Assembly: GCA_020465985.1 (NCBI GenBank)
Contig: JAANYP010004793.1
Coordinates: 1-64,000 of the forward strand
DNA length: 64,000 bases
Source of the DNA: Centrapalus pauciflorus
Taxonomy: Eukaryota; Streptophyta; Magnoliopsida; Asterales; Asteraceae
Direction of reading: 5' to 3'
Position numbers and translations under genes: made by a program. The notes beneath the pieces are model-generated. The model had not been told where the DNA came from, made no database searches, and was given only the letters and a program-made list of their open reading frames with translations. Every line of letters begins with the position of its first letter. Within the stretch, counting starts at the first letter, position 1. Positions 16,390 to 29,448 of the stretch are shown here, one piece after another.

Positions 16390-17440
16390 CGTAGGGCTGC
16401 ACCCCTACCAGCGCCTCTCGAATTGAATTTTTCTGAGCTACTTCTAAATGACTTCCTAGTCCTGATTGGACTTTATTCTTTGCTTCATTTACTCATTTTA
16501 ACTCCATTTAAGCTCTAATCATTCAAATGATAAATAAACAATTAACTGTAGCATTTACCAAGACTTTATATATAAAATAATATCATTTAAACACATTAAA
16601 GTCTATATATAAAATGACCCGTTCAGTTGTTGTATCATTATTATACATTGCGTATCATATATGAATGAATGAAATAATTTGATTATGTGTATGTTGATTT
16701 GATTGTGTATTGAGGAGATACAAGGGGCAGGTTCTCTCGACTTCGTGGCGAGAGTTCTGGGTCGTCCGAGAAATTAAATGAGAAATTGTAATTACAATTT
16801 GAGATGTGGGCCAAGTGGACTAAGCTCCATTAAATGGTAGCCGAGGTGAGACCAATTTATTACCCTTGTGGACTGAGTCCCCTTTAGTGGGGGCCGAGGT
16901 GAGGTCATTTTACGAATCCTAGTGGGATGCGCCTCCTTAAATGGAAGTCGAAGCGAGATCCATGTGTGCTTGGTGATTAGTTATTTGAAAATATATTTAG
17001 CAAATACGTGTTGTTGTAACTATGTATTGATATATATGATATTAAACAGTTGATTGGGACTCACTAAGCTCTTGTAGCTTACTGTTTAGTTGTAAATGTT
17101 TTCCTTACGACCGCATAATGACATTAAAGTTGTCGAATTTACAAACAAGTGAAACTTGGAAGTGACCAGAAGTGTGAATCTTAAATTAGTAAGCTCGTAA
17201 ACTTGGTAAGTCTTTCGATTAGAGTTGGGTTATGAATAACAATGTTATGCCCTTGAATTGTTATAATAATGAGTTTATGTAAGAAATATGTGTTGTAGTA
17301 CAAACATATGGATGTCTAAAGGGTGGTCGTTTTGTAAAAGCTTAAATTGTGATGGAAAATAATATACCCTATGATGATTGTGGTGGTGCTTGTATGTAAA
17401 TTGTGTTTTGTGAAATAATTAGGTAATGTGTTACAGTTGG

Positions 17441-17880
17441 GTTTCGGTGTAAACCCTCAATTCCGTGAAAATCACTTTAAAATTTGTGCATTAAATTAAT
17501 AAAATTATGCATTCGATGCTAAAATTTTTAAATTAGATAAATTTATGAGTTTCATATAAATATTTACGCATATCATGATAAATTTGTTAATTTTATATAC
17601 GAAATTGTGCATTTGACAAAATTTGTGTATATAATGTTCAAATTTGTGCATTTAGTGTTATATTTAATGAATTTAAATTTTAAAGCTAATTTTAATGTTA
17701 AAGTATGATATATTTTAATATTGAAGACTAATAATTGTTTTAAGTTATAAATTTAATTTTTAAATTTGTGTATTTGATTTACAAATTTGTTTTGGAGACA
17801 AGGATGAAGGAAACAAATATTTGGAGTTGCAAACAGATATGGTGCCCTAGAATAATCCTCAGTGACCTTAGATGTGGAAG
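17441..17880. other. AT-rich spacer with a recurring AAATTTGTGCAT word
   Basis: No gene seen. Variants of AAATTTGTGCATTTA recur about six times between 17475 and 17785, with irregular spacing. Confidence 0.5.
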
Positions 17881-18274
17881 AAATGGGCTTACTCACCGGT
17901 ATCACACAACTGATTCAATGGTATCACCCTTTTTAGGGCATAAAACTTTTCCATTGTTGGGCTAAATTGACTCGCCACGAGTCACCACTAGCCATAAAAT
18001 ACGTCCGTCTCTGAAAACGATATTAAAAGAGTAAAAAGTAAACATAACACAATATTTATAAAATCATGTATCATAACATTTTGTTTATAGTAATAAAATA
18101 TACATATACATTATGTTTTATGTAAAACTAGTTTATGAATCTACGTTAACACGTGAATAATTTTTTACAAATAATTGATACATAAAATGTATGTAAACTT
18201 AAAAATGAAACCGATATAAATAATAATTCCTATAATTGTTTCGTGAATAGTATTTTTTTTTTCAATTTTTTAAA

Positions 18275-18360
<86 letters not shown>

Positions 18361-18795
18361 GATATAATTTGGAATTTCAGTTTATATATATATATAAACT
18401 GAAATGGGCTTACTCACCGGTATCACACAACTGATTCAATGGTATCACCCTTTTTAGGGCATAAAACTTTTCCATTGTTGGGCTAAATTGACTCGCCACG
18501 AGTCACCACTAGCCATAAAATACGTCCGTCTCTGAAAACGATATTAAAAGAGTAAAAAGTAAACATAACACAATATTTATAAAATCATGTATCATAACAT
18601 TTTGTTTATAGTAATAAAATATACATATACATTATGTTTTATGTAAAACTAGTTTATGAATCTACGTTAACACGTGAATAATTTTTTACAAATAATTGAT
18701 ACATAAAATGTATGTAAACTTAAAAATGAAACCGATATAAATAATAATTCCTATAATTGTTTCGTGAATAGTATTTTTTTTTTCAATTTTTTAAA

Positions 18796-18879
<84 letters not shown>

Positions 18880-18920
18880 GATATAATTTGGAATTTCAGT
18901 TTTGCATGAATATTTTTTAT
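17879..18920. repeat. 521-bp tandem duplication
   Basis: The segment 17879-18399 is repeated almost identically at 18400-18920 (offset 521). Each copy includes host-like sequence, the 3' end of a Helitron and an 80-bp TA microsatellite (18279-18358 and 18799-18878). At the junction lies a perfect 32-bp palindrome (18374-18405). The near identity indicates a recent event. Confidence 0.92.
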
Positions 18921-19298
18921 TGATATTATATTAAGTTTACTTTTTAAATATAAAATATTGTTTATATAATCTTTATGATTTAGGTTCTTTATTAATATTA
19001 TACTTTTTTTATGTGATTTTATTAATATTGTATCATGTTTACTATTTAAATATTTAATATTATTTATATAGTCTTTATAATTTATGTTCTTCATCTTTTT
19101 TGGTGAAATTTACGGATATTAGAAAAAATTAATTATACTTATATTAATATAATAATGTTGCATTTATTTATGAAAAACTAATGTATTTATCTTTTATTTT
19201 ATTTTATATTACAAATAATAATCTTGTATTTATCTTTTTTTGGTGAAATGTAGTAACGCCACGTGACAAATCGTGTTCTCTTTTATCATATATATAGA
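18649..19298 (-). mobile_element. Non-autonomous Helitron
   Basis: On the minus strand it begins TCTATATATATGATAAAAG at 19298 and ends with an ACGT...ACGT stem, the spacer GATTCATAAA and CTAG (18652-18649). The host bases A and T flank it correctly. A second copy of its 3' part, including CTAG at 18128-18131, lies in the upstream half of the tandem duplication. It is about 650 bp and non-coding. Confidence 0.65.
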
Positions 19299-19329
19299 TT
19301 AAAAACTTAAATTATATTGATTAAATAAA

Positions 19330-19378
19330 TAATTATTTATTAAAAGTTATCCACATAATATGTGAGTTCATAAGTTAG
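19330..19378 (+). mobile_element. Degenerate Helitron 3' end
   Basis: CCACATAATATGTG followed by GTTCATAAGTTAGT resembles the hairpin-plus-CTAGT end seen at 63944-63971, with a change in the terminal tetranucleotide. It may be an old element abutting the one at 18649-19298. Confidence 0.3.
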
Positions 19379-19457
19379 TCTTATATAATAAAAGAGAATA
19401 CATGTTACCGCATGTTACTAAACTAATGTTTGATATGAAAAATACATTATTGATTGT

Positions 19458-19805
19458 AGCATACTTTAATAAAACTTGGGTTTATCATAAAAAAAGCAAT
19501 ATGTTTCTACATCTTTTGTGTTTTCGTTCTTGCATATTAATTTTATTCGTAAAAGTTCTCAAGTTAATTTTTTATTTTTGGTTTAGTGAAATTTGGACAT
19601 TAGAACCCGATTATAATTAGTAAAACGAGTTTTTGAAAATCAAAAAACCAGGTACTAGTGTCCAAATTTTACTAAACCAAAAAAAAAAATTAACGGAAGG
19701 ACTTTTATGAAGAAAAAATAACATATAGAGAAACACAAAAGACGTTAAAATATGTTTGATTTTTTTGGTAATAAACCCACGAAACTTTTTTTACGCAGAA
19801 GTTCC
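19458..19805. repeat. Fold-back element upstream of the SDR gene
   Basis: The left arm (19458-19614) and right arm (19655-19805) are imperfect inverted copies, meeting around GGTTTAGTGAAATTTGGACA and its mirror TGTCCAAATTTTACTAAACC. The element ends about 280 bp before the start codon at 20086, so it lies in or next to the promoter. It is a MITE-like hairpin without coding capacity. Confidence 0.6.
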
Positions 19806-19954
19806 TTCGAACAACGATACCCGCGTACAAATTGTCCACACCAGTCTTCTCAATAATTGATAAAGAAGCTTCCTTGTTCAACTTTAGCATACTCAGAATG
19901 GTCAAATCGTTTCTTTGTTTTTCACTTTCTCCATTCCCATTTTCTCAATTTCCA

Positions 19955-19960
19955 TATAAA
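19955..19960 (+). promoter_or_regulatory. Likely TATA box of the plus-strand SDR gene
   Basis: TATAAA in a CT-rich context about 126 bp before the ATG. This would put transcription start near 19985-19990 and leave a 5' leader of about 100 bases. Position and sequence fit; no expression evidence is available. Confidence 0.45.
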
Positions 19961-20085
19961 TTTCAAACCTTTTCTAATGAAAATCATCATCTAATCCACT
20001 TCACTTCGTCTTCTTTCTCCCGATTTGTTCTTCAGATTCATAAACAACCAATTAATCATAGTTAAAAAGGAGTAATTTGTGAAAA

Positions 20086-23000
20086 ATGACTTGGATATTT
20101 TCACTATTCAACGGTCCATCAGGATTTTCAGCAAGTTCTACAGCTGAACATGTTACAAAAGATATCGATGGAACTGGGCTTACCGCCATTGTTACCGGTA
20201 ATCTTACTTCTCTGATCTAATCGAATCTCTATGTCTTGTGTTTGTGTTTTGCTTAGATCTGTCAAAATTGTTGTTGATTTCGACTTTGCTTTAGTGATCC
20301 GGAGTTTTCCCTTTTGTGAATATACTTGTGTTTATCAATCGGTTTCTGCTATAAATCCAGGCCATGAAAATTTCCGATGATCTTAATTAATTAAAACCGC
20401 ATCAATTACACAAAAAGGAGTTTCTTAGAATTAGTATCAATTTTGTGATATGAGTTTTGATTACTAGCGAATCTTGGAAGTTTTTTTTAGGGTTCAGCAA
20501 TTTGGTTTTCAGGGTGTTTGATTGTTTGGTTTTCCTTTTGGGTTTGAGATACTTTAGAAAGCCCAAGTAATAAACGTTTAAGTGGGGTGTTCATGGATGG
20601 TTATTCGAACCCAAATTGCATTTCGGAAGGTTAACCAGAGATCCCGGTTCAAGGAATTCATGAACCTAAACCTAAACCGATAAAAAAAGCTAACCGACAA
20701 TCGGTTAACTGGTTTTTTCGATTCGGTTATCCGGTTTACCAAATAACCATTTTTTAATTAATAATTTAATATTCAAAACTAAAAAACTCCAATAAATAGT
20801 TTTCTAAAAATTTCAAATGTCCAAGATAATAATAGCGATGAATAAAATTACAAATTATCTATTTAATATTTTTAAAAGATTAAATATTATTTTTAAAAAT
20901 CTAATAGAAACAAGAAAACTAGTTATAATCTTTATAAAATAAATTGTTCAAGCATAGTTTTTTGTTGTCTTGGATTTAACAATTAATGTAAACTAATAAA
21001 TAAGTTAAAAATTTAAATTATTGTTGGGATAAATATTAATATCTATAGGCCTAAAAGTTAATATATATAAAATTAATTTTTTTTTTCGGTTCATTACCAA
21101 AATTGAACCTAAACCGAAACCTAAGGATTTTTTCGGTTCGGTTAACTAAACCGAAAATAATTGGAAAATTCCGGTTTGGTTAATCTCAAAATCTGAACGG
21201 TTTTTCAGTTTCAAAATTTTTTGAACACCCCTCATTTAACCTAATAATTTGACCAAGTAATAAATAGTCAAAAAAATTAATAGTTATTAGTCAAAATAGA
21301 CATTACTTTTGGTTTTGGTTTTGGTTTTTATAAAAGCTACTTTGATTATTAGTTTGTCAATCATCAATTATAACTACAATTTTGCAATGTCTTTGATTTC
21401 TTGCATCATCAAACTTTCAAATTTCAACCTTCAAGATGTTCATATAAAAACATTGATTGTTGACCCGATCTCTGTGGCCCGAAAAGTGGGTTACCTTTTC
21501 TTTTCTCATATCGTAAAGACATGTGATGTCGCAATTCTAAATTTGTTGTACGAAAAAGATAGTTGCAATTACAAATTTTTATTGATCTTTTCACCTTTAA
21601 GTACTTGACATTTCATCGTCGTCATTAATCGGTATCTTTAACTTGTTCCTCTTGGTATTTCTTCCACAGGTCAGTCCCTTCATTTTTTTATGTCAATGGG
21701 AAACATTGCTATGAACTAAGCAATGTTTCCGATTGGCGAATACAGTTTTGTAGGAGTCTTCATTCTAGCATTTACGTAGTAAAGCTAAATCTATGATTTC
21801 TTTGACTTTGTTATATGATGAGTTAACCTTACATATCAATTGATTTTTAGGAGCTTCAAGTGGTATTGGCACAGAAACGGCTCGTGTCCTTGCCTTGCGC
21901 GGGGTACGTGTGATCATGGCCGTCCGAAATGTTGAAGCTGGAAAAAAGGTTAAAGAAAGTATTTGTGCCAAAATCCCGAATGCTAAACTTGATGTTATGA
22001 AGCTAGATCTGAGTTCACAGGCATCTGTACGAAAGTTTGCAGCAGAGTACATTTCAGAGGACCTTCCTCTAAACATTTTAATGTATAAAACAACTTTCTT
22101 TGAACAAAATTTTAAAGATATTTAATAGTTGAAAGTTGCATATGGACTAATTTGATTTTCACCGTCTTTTCTGTGTGAAAAGTCTCAATGCAGGGATCAT
22201 GTCTCCTCCGTTCACTCTTTCAGAAGACAACATTGAATCGCAGTTTGCAACCAACCATATCAGTATGTTAATGTCTACTAAACACAACAGAAAACACATT
22301 CAACTTAACGTTTAAAAAGATATTAATTATTTTCTTGTTTTTGTTTTAGATCATTTCCTTTTAACAAACTTGTTGTTGGATACCATGAAGAAGACTTCAA
22401 GAAATAGTCAAAAAGAGGGAAGAATAGTTGTTGTTTCATCGGAGCTTCATAAGATGTCATACAGTGAAGGAATTAGGTTTGACAAGATCAACGACGAACA
22501 GAGGTACGTTATGGAATCATTGGTTTACGGATTACAGGAATTTCTGTTTGGTTTGTTGGATATGAAAGGATTTAACAATATTTGGATTTCATGGGATTAT
22601 ATAAAATGATTGGTTTACATGATTTTGAAATGAAATCTTTCAAAAATAGGGAGGATTTTGGAATCCACAAACATGGGAATTCAAAATCTTCCTACTTCTT
22701 GAAGAGTTCAAAATACTCAAAGCTGAAATCTCACAAAATCCATAATCCTGTGAAAATTCTTTGAAATCCAGCAAACCAAACGGTAACAAGATCATTAAGG
22801 TACGAGAATGATTGTAATATTGTGCCTGCTTTCCTAATTTCAGCTATAGCCCGTTCTATGCTTATGGGCAGTCAAAGCTTGCTAATGCACTGCACGTCAA
22901 GGAGCTAGCGAGGCGTCTCAAGGTGATTGATTTTTTTTCGTTTCTTTTCACATCTTTGTGAGATGAAACAAGATCGTCATACTGTAATCCACTCGTTTGA

Positions 23001-23360
23001 AAAGATAGAACTTGTGATCATCTGGGCTAACCCATGAATTCACTTTTATGTTGGTGGAATCAGGAAGAAGGTGCAAATGTGACTGTAAATTCATTACACC
23101 CTGGAGTTATCAAAACGAATCTTCTACGTGACCAAGGGTTTGTGGCCTCTATGTTCACCCGGTTGGCTTCCACTTTCATGAAGAATATTCCACAAGGAGC
23201 TGCGACTACATGCTATGTGGCTTTGAATCCACAAGTGAAGGGCGTTAGTGGCGAGTATTTTGCTGATAGCAATATATCAAAAGCAAGCAAATATGTCGAT
23301 GATTCAGAGATGGCCAAGAAGTTGTGGGACTTCAGTTTGCAGTTGTCTCAACCAAAGTAA
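20086..23360 (+). CDS. Short-chain dehydrogenase/reductase, TIC32-like, six exons, intact
   Basis: Predicted NAD(P)-dependent oxidoreductase of the plant TIC32/retinol-dehydrogenase-like SDR group. Exons: 20086-20197, 21851-22082, 22183-22262, 22350-22503, 22844-22922 and 23064-23360. All junctions are GT-AG and the frame stays open for 317 codons, the usual family length. Exon 1 encodes the N-terminal MTWIFSLFNGPSGFSASSTA block. The nucleotide-binding motif TGASSGIG spans the exon 1/2 junction. ATNH, the catalytic Ser (VVSSELHK) and the Tyr/Lys pair (YGQSK) are present, as is the C-terminal VKGVSGEYFADSN block. Odd points: the usual NNAG reads LNAG, and the Gly normally after ATNHx is Asn. 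TIC32 proteins act at the chloroplast inner envelope without a classic transit peptide. The substrate cannot be told from sequence. Confidence 0.93.
20583..21232. mobile_element. hAT-type MITE in intron 1 of the SDR gene
   Basis: Ends TGGGGTGTTCA and TGAACACCCCT form an inverted repeat. The flanks CGTTTAAG (20575-20582) and CATTTAAC (21233-21240) match at 6 of 8 positions, an eroded 8-bp duplication. The body is AT-rich with CGGTTCGGTTAAC-type words near both ends, as in the elements at 9954 and 26896. It lies wholly inside the 1.65-kb first intron. Confidence 0.65.
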
Positions 23361-23758
23361 TCAGGTTGTCACCTTTGTATACTGTCTTCGTTATTGAATC
23401 GTTTGAGTGTTTCTATAATTTTTACAATGTTTGTTTGTTGGTTTGTATAATAGTTAGTAGTTTTCGGATGTTGCAATGTATTATGTTGAATTAAATATGG
23501 GGTTTGACACGTTATGTGCAAATCGTTGTTACTTCTATTAAGATGTGAATTTGTTTACGATAGTCGATAGGTTGAACCGTTGAAGTTGAACCCATCTTTT
23601 AGGCAGTGTCTTGATTAGGGCCGTGTAGTAGTTTAGAATAGGAAATTCGAGAATATAGTAAACGAGAACCCGAGAGTATAACCAAATTTTGTTAACTTTT
23701 AACTTGTTTTTAGTTAGGGTGCATTTGGTCAGGTTTGGTCAGTTGGAATCATAAAAAA
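23361..23758 (+). other. 3' flank and UTR of the SDR gene
   Basis: This T-rich stretch is homologous, inverted, to about 59305-59595 next to the second SDR copy. The shared block ends near 23650, giving one edge of the duplicated segment. No canonical AATAAA is seen; plant signals are loose, so the cleavage site is not fixed. Confidence 0.55.
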
Positions 23759-24010
23759 TCACTAGTACACGCGGGTTTTTTTTTAAGACCGCTTGGATAT
23801 AGATACCGGTTTATACATGGGTGTCCGGAGATTACACATCAAGACGGTATCTATACAACATGGACACCTAACCATAACCGGTCTCTATAGAGACCTAACT
23901 ATAACCGGTCTCTATAAAATTTGTTGTCTCTTGGTTTTATATAGACACCTAATTATAACCGGTCTCTATACAATTTGTTTTAAATTATAATTGGTCTCTA
24001 TACAATTTTG
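23759..24010. repeat. Left terminal and subterminal repeats of the CACTA element
   Basis: CACTA terminus followed by at least four copies of an ATAACCGGTCTCTATA-like word (near 23875, 23902, 23956 and 23988). In CACTA elements such clustered repeats bind the transposase. The same word, inverted, is found at 47165-47275. Confidence 0.75.
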
Positions 24011-24870
24011 TAATCACCAACGTTCAAACAACAATGGTGTCATTTTCCAGATTGATCAATACAAACAACAATGACACCAATTTTACAGATTGATCCATAC
24101 AAACTAAATAATAACCAAAACAATACCAAAATATTTGTGCAAATGCAAATTAGCAAAACCAAAAAAGTTGTCTCGAATGTACATATATTATCCAACTCAA
24201 GTTAACAAAAAAAAACATGTCTCTAATTAAGTACAATATACTCATACTAATAAAACCTTATAACTTGTATCCATTTTTGAATCCAACTAGGACTAGATAA
24301 CAGACAAAAACATAGCACCTAGTCTTTAACCGCATCACAACCAAGGTCCGTGGTGCCAATGAAATTGATATCCATGAATTCAAAATATTTCAATTTGATT
24401 TGCGATTCACTTACATCAACGTCCTAAGCCATGCAATATCCAAACCAAAATAACTTTCACTATACACTTACCATATCACCATATACATACACCATAATAC
24501 CATATCATGTTATATTATCATATACATATATCAACAATTGTGTCAATAAATTAAACCAAAGCAAATGCAAATATTTAAAAATTCAATGAAATGAAATAAA
24601 GAAACATACCTCATGTAATATGACACACTCTGTGCCAGAGATTAACGTCATTGAGTTCTTTATCGGTTAATGCTTTCATATTGTTCCAAGGGTCCTAATG
24701 TAATAATATAACGTTATAAGCAACGAAATTTCTGTAGTTTGACAGTTTCAAATGCAAATCAATAAAATAATACTTACACAAACGTTATTCATGTAACTCG
24801 TGACAAAATCATAGATAAATTTGATGGTGTAGTACCCGCATTCCCAACCACCTTTCTGTTGATTACACTG

Positions 24871-25378
<508 letters not shown>

Positions 25379-25472
<94 letters not shown>
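25379..25472. repeat. (TA)n microsatellite
   Basis: About 93 bp of pure TA between MITE A and the 3' end of the 9.3-kb Helitron. Confidence 0.98.
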
Positions 25473-25473
<1 letters not shown>

Positions 25474-25516
25474 TAGCAGTGTACCCGCGCAAAGCAGCGG
25501 CGACAAATAGTTTACA

Positions 25517-26448
25517 TTTGGGAAAATTTCACAAAAAACATCAAACTACAAGTCTTTTTTCGATTAAGTCCCTCAATCAATATTTTTGTCTGATAAGTCC
25601 CTCAACTAAATAAAACTCACGAATTTGGTATTTTTTTCAAGAAAAGTTACCGGTAACCTGTTAAGCGGGTTGCAATTACTGACGTGAATTTTATAAATCT
25701 ATGATTTTTTTCGATTAAGTCCCCCAACTAAATTATTTTGTCTTATAAATCACTCAACTAATTTTTTTGCCACATAAATCTCTTATCTTGATGAAACTCA
25801 TGTTATTTGTAGTTTTATGAATTTAAGTGATTGTTCAATTGACACTCACGTAACACATATGTGGATGCAAAAAAAATAAATCAAAATGATAAATCATAAC
25901 GATCATTTTTATTGTTTAAAGTTTAGTCGGGATGAACTAGTTAAATATATTTAAAAAATTGTGGTCCAGACAAACATATGATCGAAATAATCATCATTTA
26001 TGTTATTATATCAAACCAATTTATGTTATCCGGAATATCGGACTTTAAAAAAAAAATTTATTATTTTTAAACAACCATCGTCGTTTTGAAAAAATATTGT
26101 TTTTAAACCAACTTAATTTGGTCTAGACAAACAAGGCATGCTCTGTCATCGTAATAAACATCGTCGTTTTTAAAAGTTTAAAAAAATTCATTTTATTTTA
26201 TCGAAAAGTTGAAAGGTTTAATTAGTTCGGGGACTTACAAGGGAAAAAAATGAAATGGGGACTTAATCGAAAATTTTTTATACTTTGATGGTTTTTGCAA
26301 AATAAGTTTAAGTATGTTAACATGTTATAAAAGGTTAACGGACCAATTTAAAAGGTTTAAGCAGTTTGGGGACTTATCAGAAATAAAAAATGAAATGGGG
26401 ACTTAATCGAAAAAATTTTGTACTTTGATGGTTTTTTGCATAATTTTC
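25517..26448. repeat. Fold-back repeat region (GATTAAGTCCC family)
   Basis: TTTTTTCGATTAAGTCCC on the left and its mirror GGGGACTTAATCGAAAA on the right occur several times (near 25555, 25708, 26255 and 26395). They give nested inverted repeats around an AT-rich core. This resembles one or two overlapping MITEs. Non-coding. Confidence 0.55.
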
Positions 26449-28030
26449 TGTTGGAAAAAAGTGTAAATTTTTCAAAGAAAAAAGTGGTTTTTCCATGGTT
26501 TTGGACCAAATATAATTATATATAATTGTGACATATATAATGAATATTTTGTGGGTTTGTATTCTCCTTGAAGAGAGGATTCCAACGATATAAAGAACGT
26601 CCAAAACGGAGCTAAGATGAATGAGATATCGATGCTCAAAGATTGGTGTTTGGAATGAAAGAAACATCTTCTAAGTGGGTGAAGAGAGTCCCACATAGGA
26701 AGGAAGATGAAACTAAAGTGGGTTTATAAGGAGGAGTGTTCAAAGCTACGGCAAGATTGTTTGTGGTTTTACTCCAATGCCTACCCGCGCGCAGGGGGGG
26801 GGGTGCAAATCTTGGACCTCGAAGGCTAAAATCCACTGAACTCGTGTACGCCAGCACCTGCGGACACGAATGCAGCTCCGAAAATCAGGGCTCGTTAGGG
26901 GTGTTCAAAAGAAACCGAGCCGGACCGGTCAATCCGAAACCGACATATGACGGACCGGTTACGGTTTTCATTTTTAATAAACCGCGGGTAACCGAACATA
27001 AACATATCACAAATATTTACATATAAATAGATAAATTACAAGCTAAAATATTATATTTATAGTTTCATTTTAATTAAATATTTGTTTGTTTAAGTAGTTT
27101 TACGAAAATTTTAATGTAATTGATATATTTATTACGAATAAACTTAATTTTAAGGAACAATCAAAGTTTAAAAATTTATATTTCTATACTTTTATTATTT
27201 ATAAATAGATAACAACTATCCGAAACTATCCGCAAACCGAACCGCATATAACCGAAACCGAACCGTAAAGCGGGTAACCGAAACCGAAAATACGGTTCAC
27301 ACTTTTGCTACTAACCGAACCGAACCGGTCCATGAACAGCCCTAGGGCTCGTGCGAGACAACCTTTTTACTCCAGGTGAGAGCTGAACAGGTTGCGTGGC
27401 CTTGTGAAGATCAGCGCTCAGGCTGTCCTTGAACAGGCTTTGTCCAAGCTGTTCGGGTCAGATTGAAGCTGTCCGGTGAGCGATTTAATGAGCTGTTACT
27501 ATTTGGTTTCAACACATAATTACTCATGATTAATTGACAATAAACCTTGTAATAATGGAATATTACAAAACGGTTTTTGTAATTAAGAAGATGATTAATT
27601 TTGTTGTTTCAACTCAAATTTCCTATAAAATAATAGGAGATTCAACACACCAAATTACTTAAAAAAAATATTCTGGAAACACTTGAGATATTTGAAAGCT
27701 TTTACACTTTAACGGCAAGACGTTGCTGCTTCCAAGAACGAAGATCACTTTGAATTCACGTGTTCTTTCAGGCAAGTTGGTTACCTCCGGCAGTACACAC
27801 TGCTTTGGCTGTTGTACCCTGGGAAACAGACTTCGAATCTGTTTTAAGGGAATCGTGTCAAACACGAGACTCAGCCTTTATTTTCCGTATTGTAATTTAC
27901 TTTCCGTATTATTATTTCTTTTATTTGTAATTTTAATTTCCGTACTTTATTTATTTCCATGTATTGTAATTTCATTTCTGAATTGTAATTCGTAATACAT
28001 TTCTTATATTTTATAATTGGTATCGGACAC
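26449..28030 (+). mobile_element. Copia-like LTR fragment with primer-binding site
   Basis: Likely starts at TGTTGGAAAAAAGTG (26449) and ends near 28018, just before TGGTATCGGAC. That sequence resembles the initiator-tRNA-Met primer site TGGTATCAGAGC used by Copia elements. The 3' part has TTTCCGTATT-type repeats common in such LTRs. After removal of the hAT MITE the LTR would be about 1.1 kb. No gag or pol follows on the plus strand, so this is a truncated element or an LTR plus leader. Confidence 0.45.
26896..27344. mobile_element. hAT-type MITE with perfect 8-bp target duplication
   Basis: Ends TAGGGGTGTTCA and TGAACAGCCCTA (11 of 12 paired) are flanked by GGGCTCGT at 26888-26895 and 27345-27352. 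Both termini carry ACCGAACCG and CGGACCGG words; the centre is AT-rich. It belongs to the same style of element as 9954-10197 and 20583-21232. Confidence 0.85.
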
Positions 28031-28503
28031 AATATCCCTACATTTTCCCTTTACATTTAGGCGACGTTTGTTTCATGGAATGCAATTCAAAGAAATCAGA
28101 ATTTAAATTTTGGCTATTAACATGAAGCATCACATGAATAAGCATAGGAAGAAGAAACAACACAAAACTTTTATAATGCAACATTTCATATACCTGCTTA
28201 ATTATGCATTGTCATACACTTTGAGCCTCAAAAAAAAAAAAGAAGCTAAAGTATAAAATGTGAATCGATCCACAAAGACATCGACGTGTATCACAATAAT
28301 TGTACAGCTTTAGCAACAGAACTTAAAGCTCTCAAAGTTCTACTGTATGTCAATATACAAACTTTAGAGTTGTTAAAAGTGAAGGGCCTTAATCATACTC
28401 TCATGAGAATCCAAGTGATGTGCATATTAAACCTTTATGCATCATCTAAAGACAATAAATAACTTAAATATTAATACATATGGGTATCACCTATTCACCT
28501 GGT

Positions 28504-28533
<30 letters not shown>
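28504..28533. repeat. G30 homopolymer
   Basis: Thirty consecutive G. This is extreme for natural DNA and prone to sequencing error, so the exact length should be doubted. Confidence 0.85.
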
Positions 28534-28534
<1 letters not shown>

Positions 28535-29448
28535 TGATATCATGTTATGGTGGTGAGGGGTCCTTACAAGTTGGTATCATAGTGGTTCACATGCTTATAG
28601 GATCATTTGGGTGTGGAAACAACTATTTCAGTACAAAGACTTGAAAAGAGGAGGGAAGTCTCACCTCACCCAAGGCTCGGGCTTATGTTGGGGATTAAGG
28701 ATAGACACCAGCTTACCAAGTGGGAGACCGTTTTGGAGAAATGATCGGATGAACCTGTGCATGGAGAACCGAGTCTAGCTTGCAAGAGGCAACCTGCAGG
28801 GTGGGAAAGGCACAAAGCGAACAAAATCATGTTGAAGTGATTGTGGGGTATGTTGTCATACACATATTGAAGTTTAAGTTTTAAGTGCTATCTACTTCTC
28901 TTCAAGAGTGTGACAATTTAAGTTGGTCAACCCATCACACCTCTTTTGACATTTTTTTGAAAATTTCATAAATATTCGGTGTATTAAATCTGGTTATCTA
29001 AGATATTAGATGGTTCCTATTCCTGTGAATAGCTTATGAATAGAAAACATTTGCTAATGTAAATGTTAATATTATAATGTAACGAAGAAATTTGCCGAAC
29101 GTTATGACAAGTTTAACAATGTGCACTCTTACGATTAACTGTTATACATGAAATATAAAAAGCAACATATCATGATGATCCTATTTAATTTTCTGACCAA
29201 AGAACATGTAATAAGAATATGCATACCATGCTGCATCTTGATGACTTTGAAAATAAATGAATCCTCGGTTGCTCCATAAACAGCTTTGTTCATAACTTCA
29301 TATAGTATTTGTTGTCCTATACTTGAACCTGCCTGCATTTGATTCCATACTCGATTTGGATCCTACAATATAAGGGAATATATTGTTCAAAGCATACTTA
29401 AATGCAAAACAATGATAAAGGTTTCAGAAAATATTAAAATCATTCTTA

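Noticed and set aside
28585..28610. TTGGTATCATAGTGGTTCAC as another primer site or a tRNA-derived SINE
   Set aside because: Only partial match to either; no LTR end before it and no A/B box pair of the right spacing.
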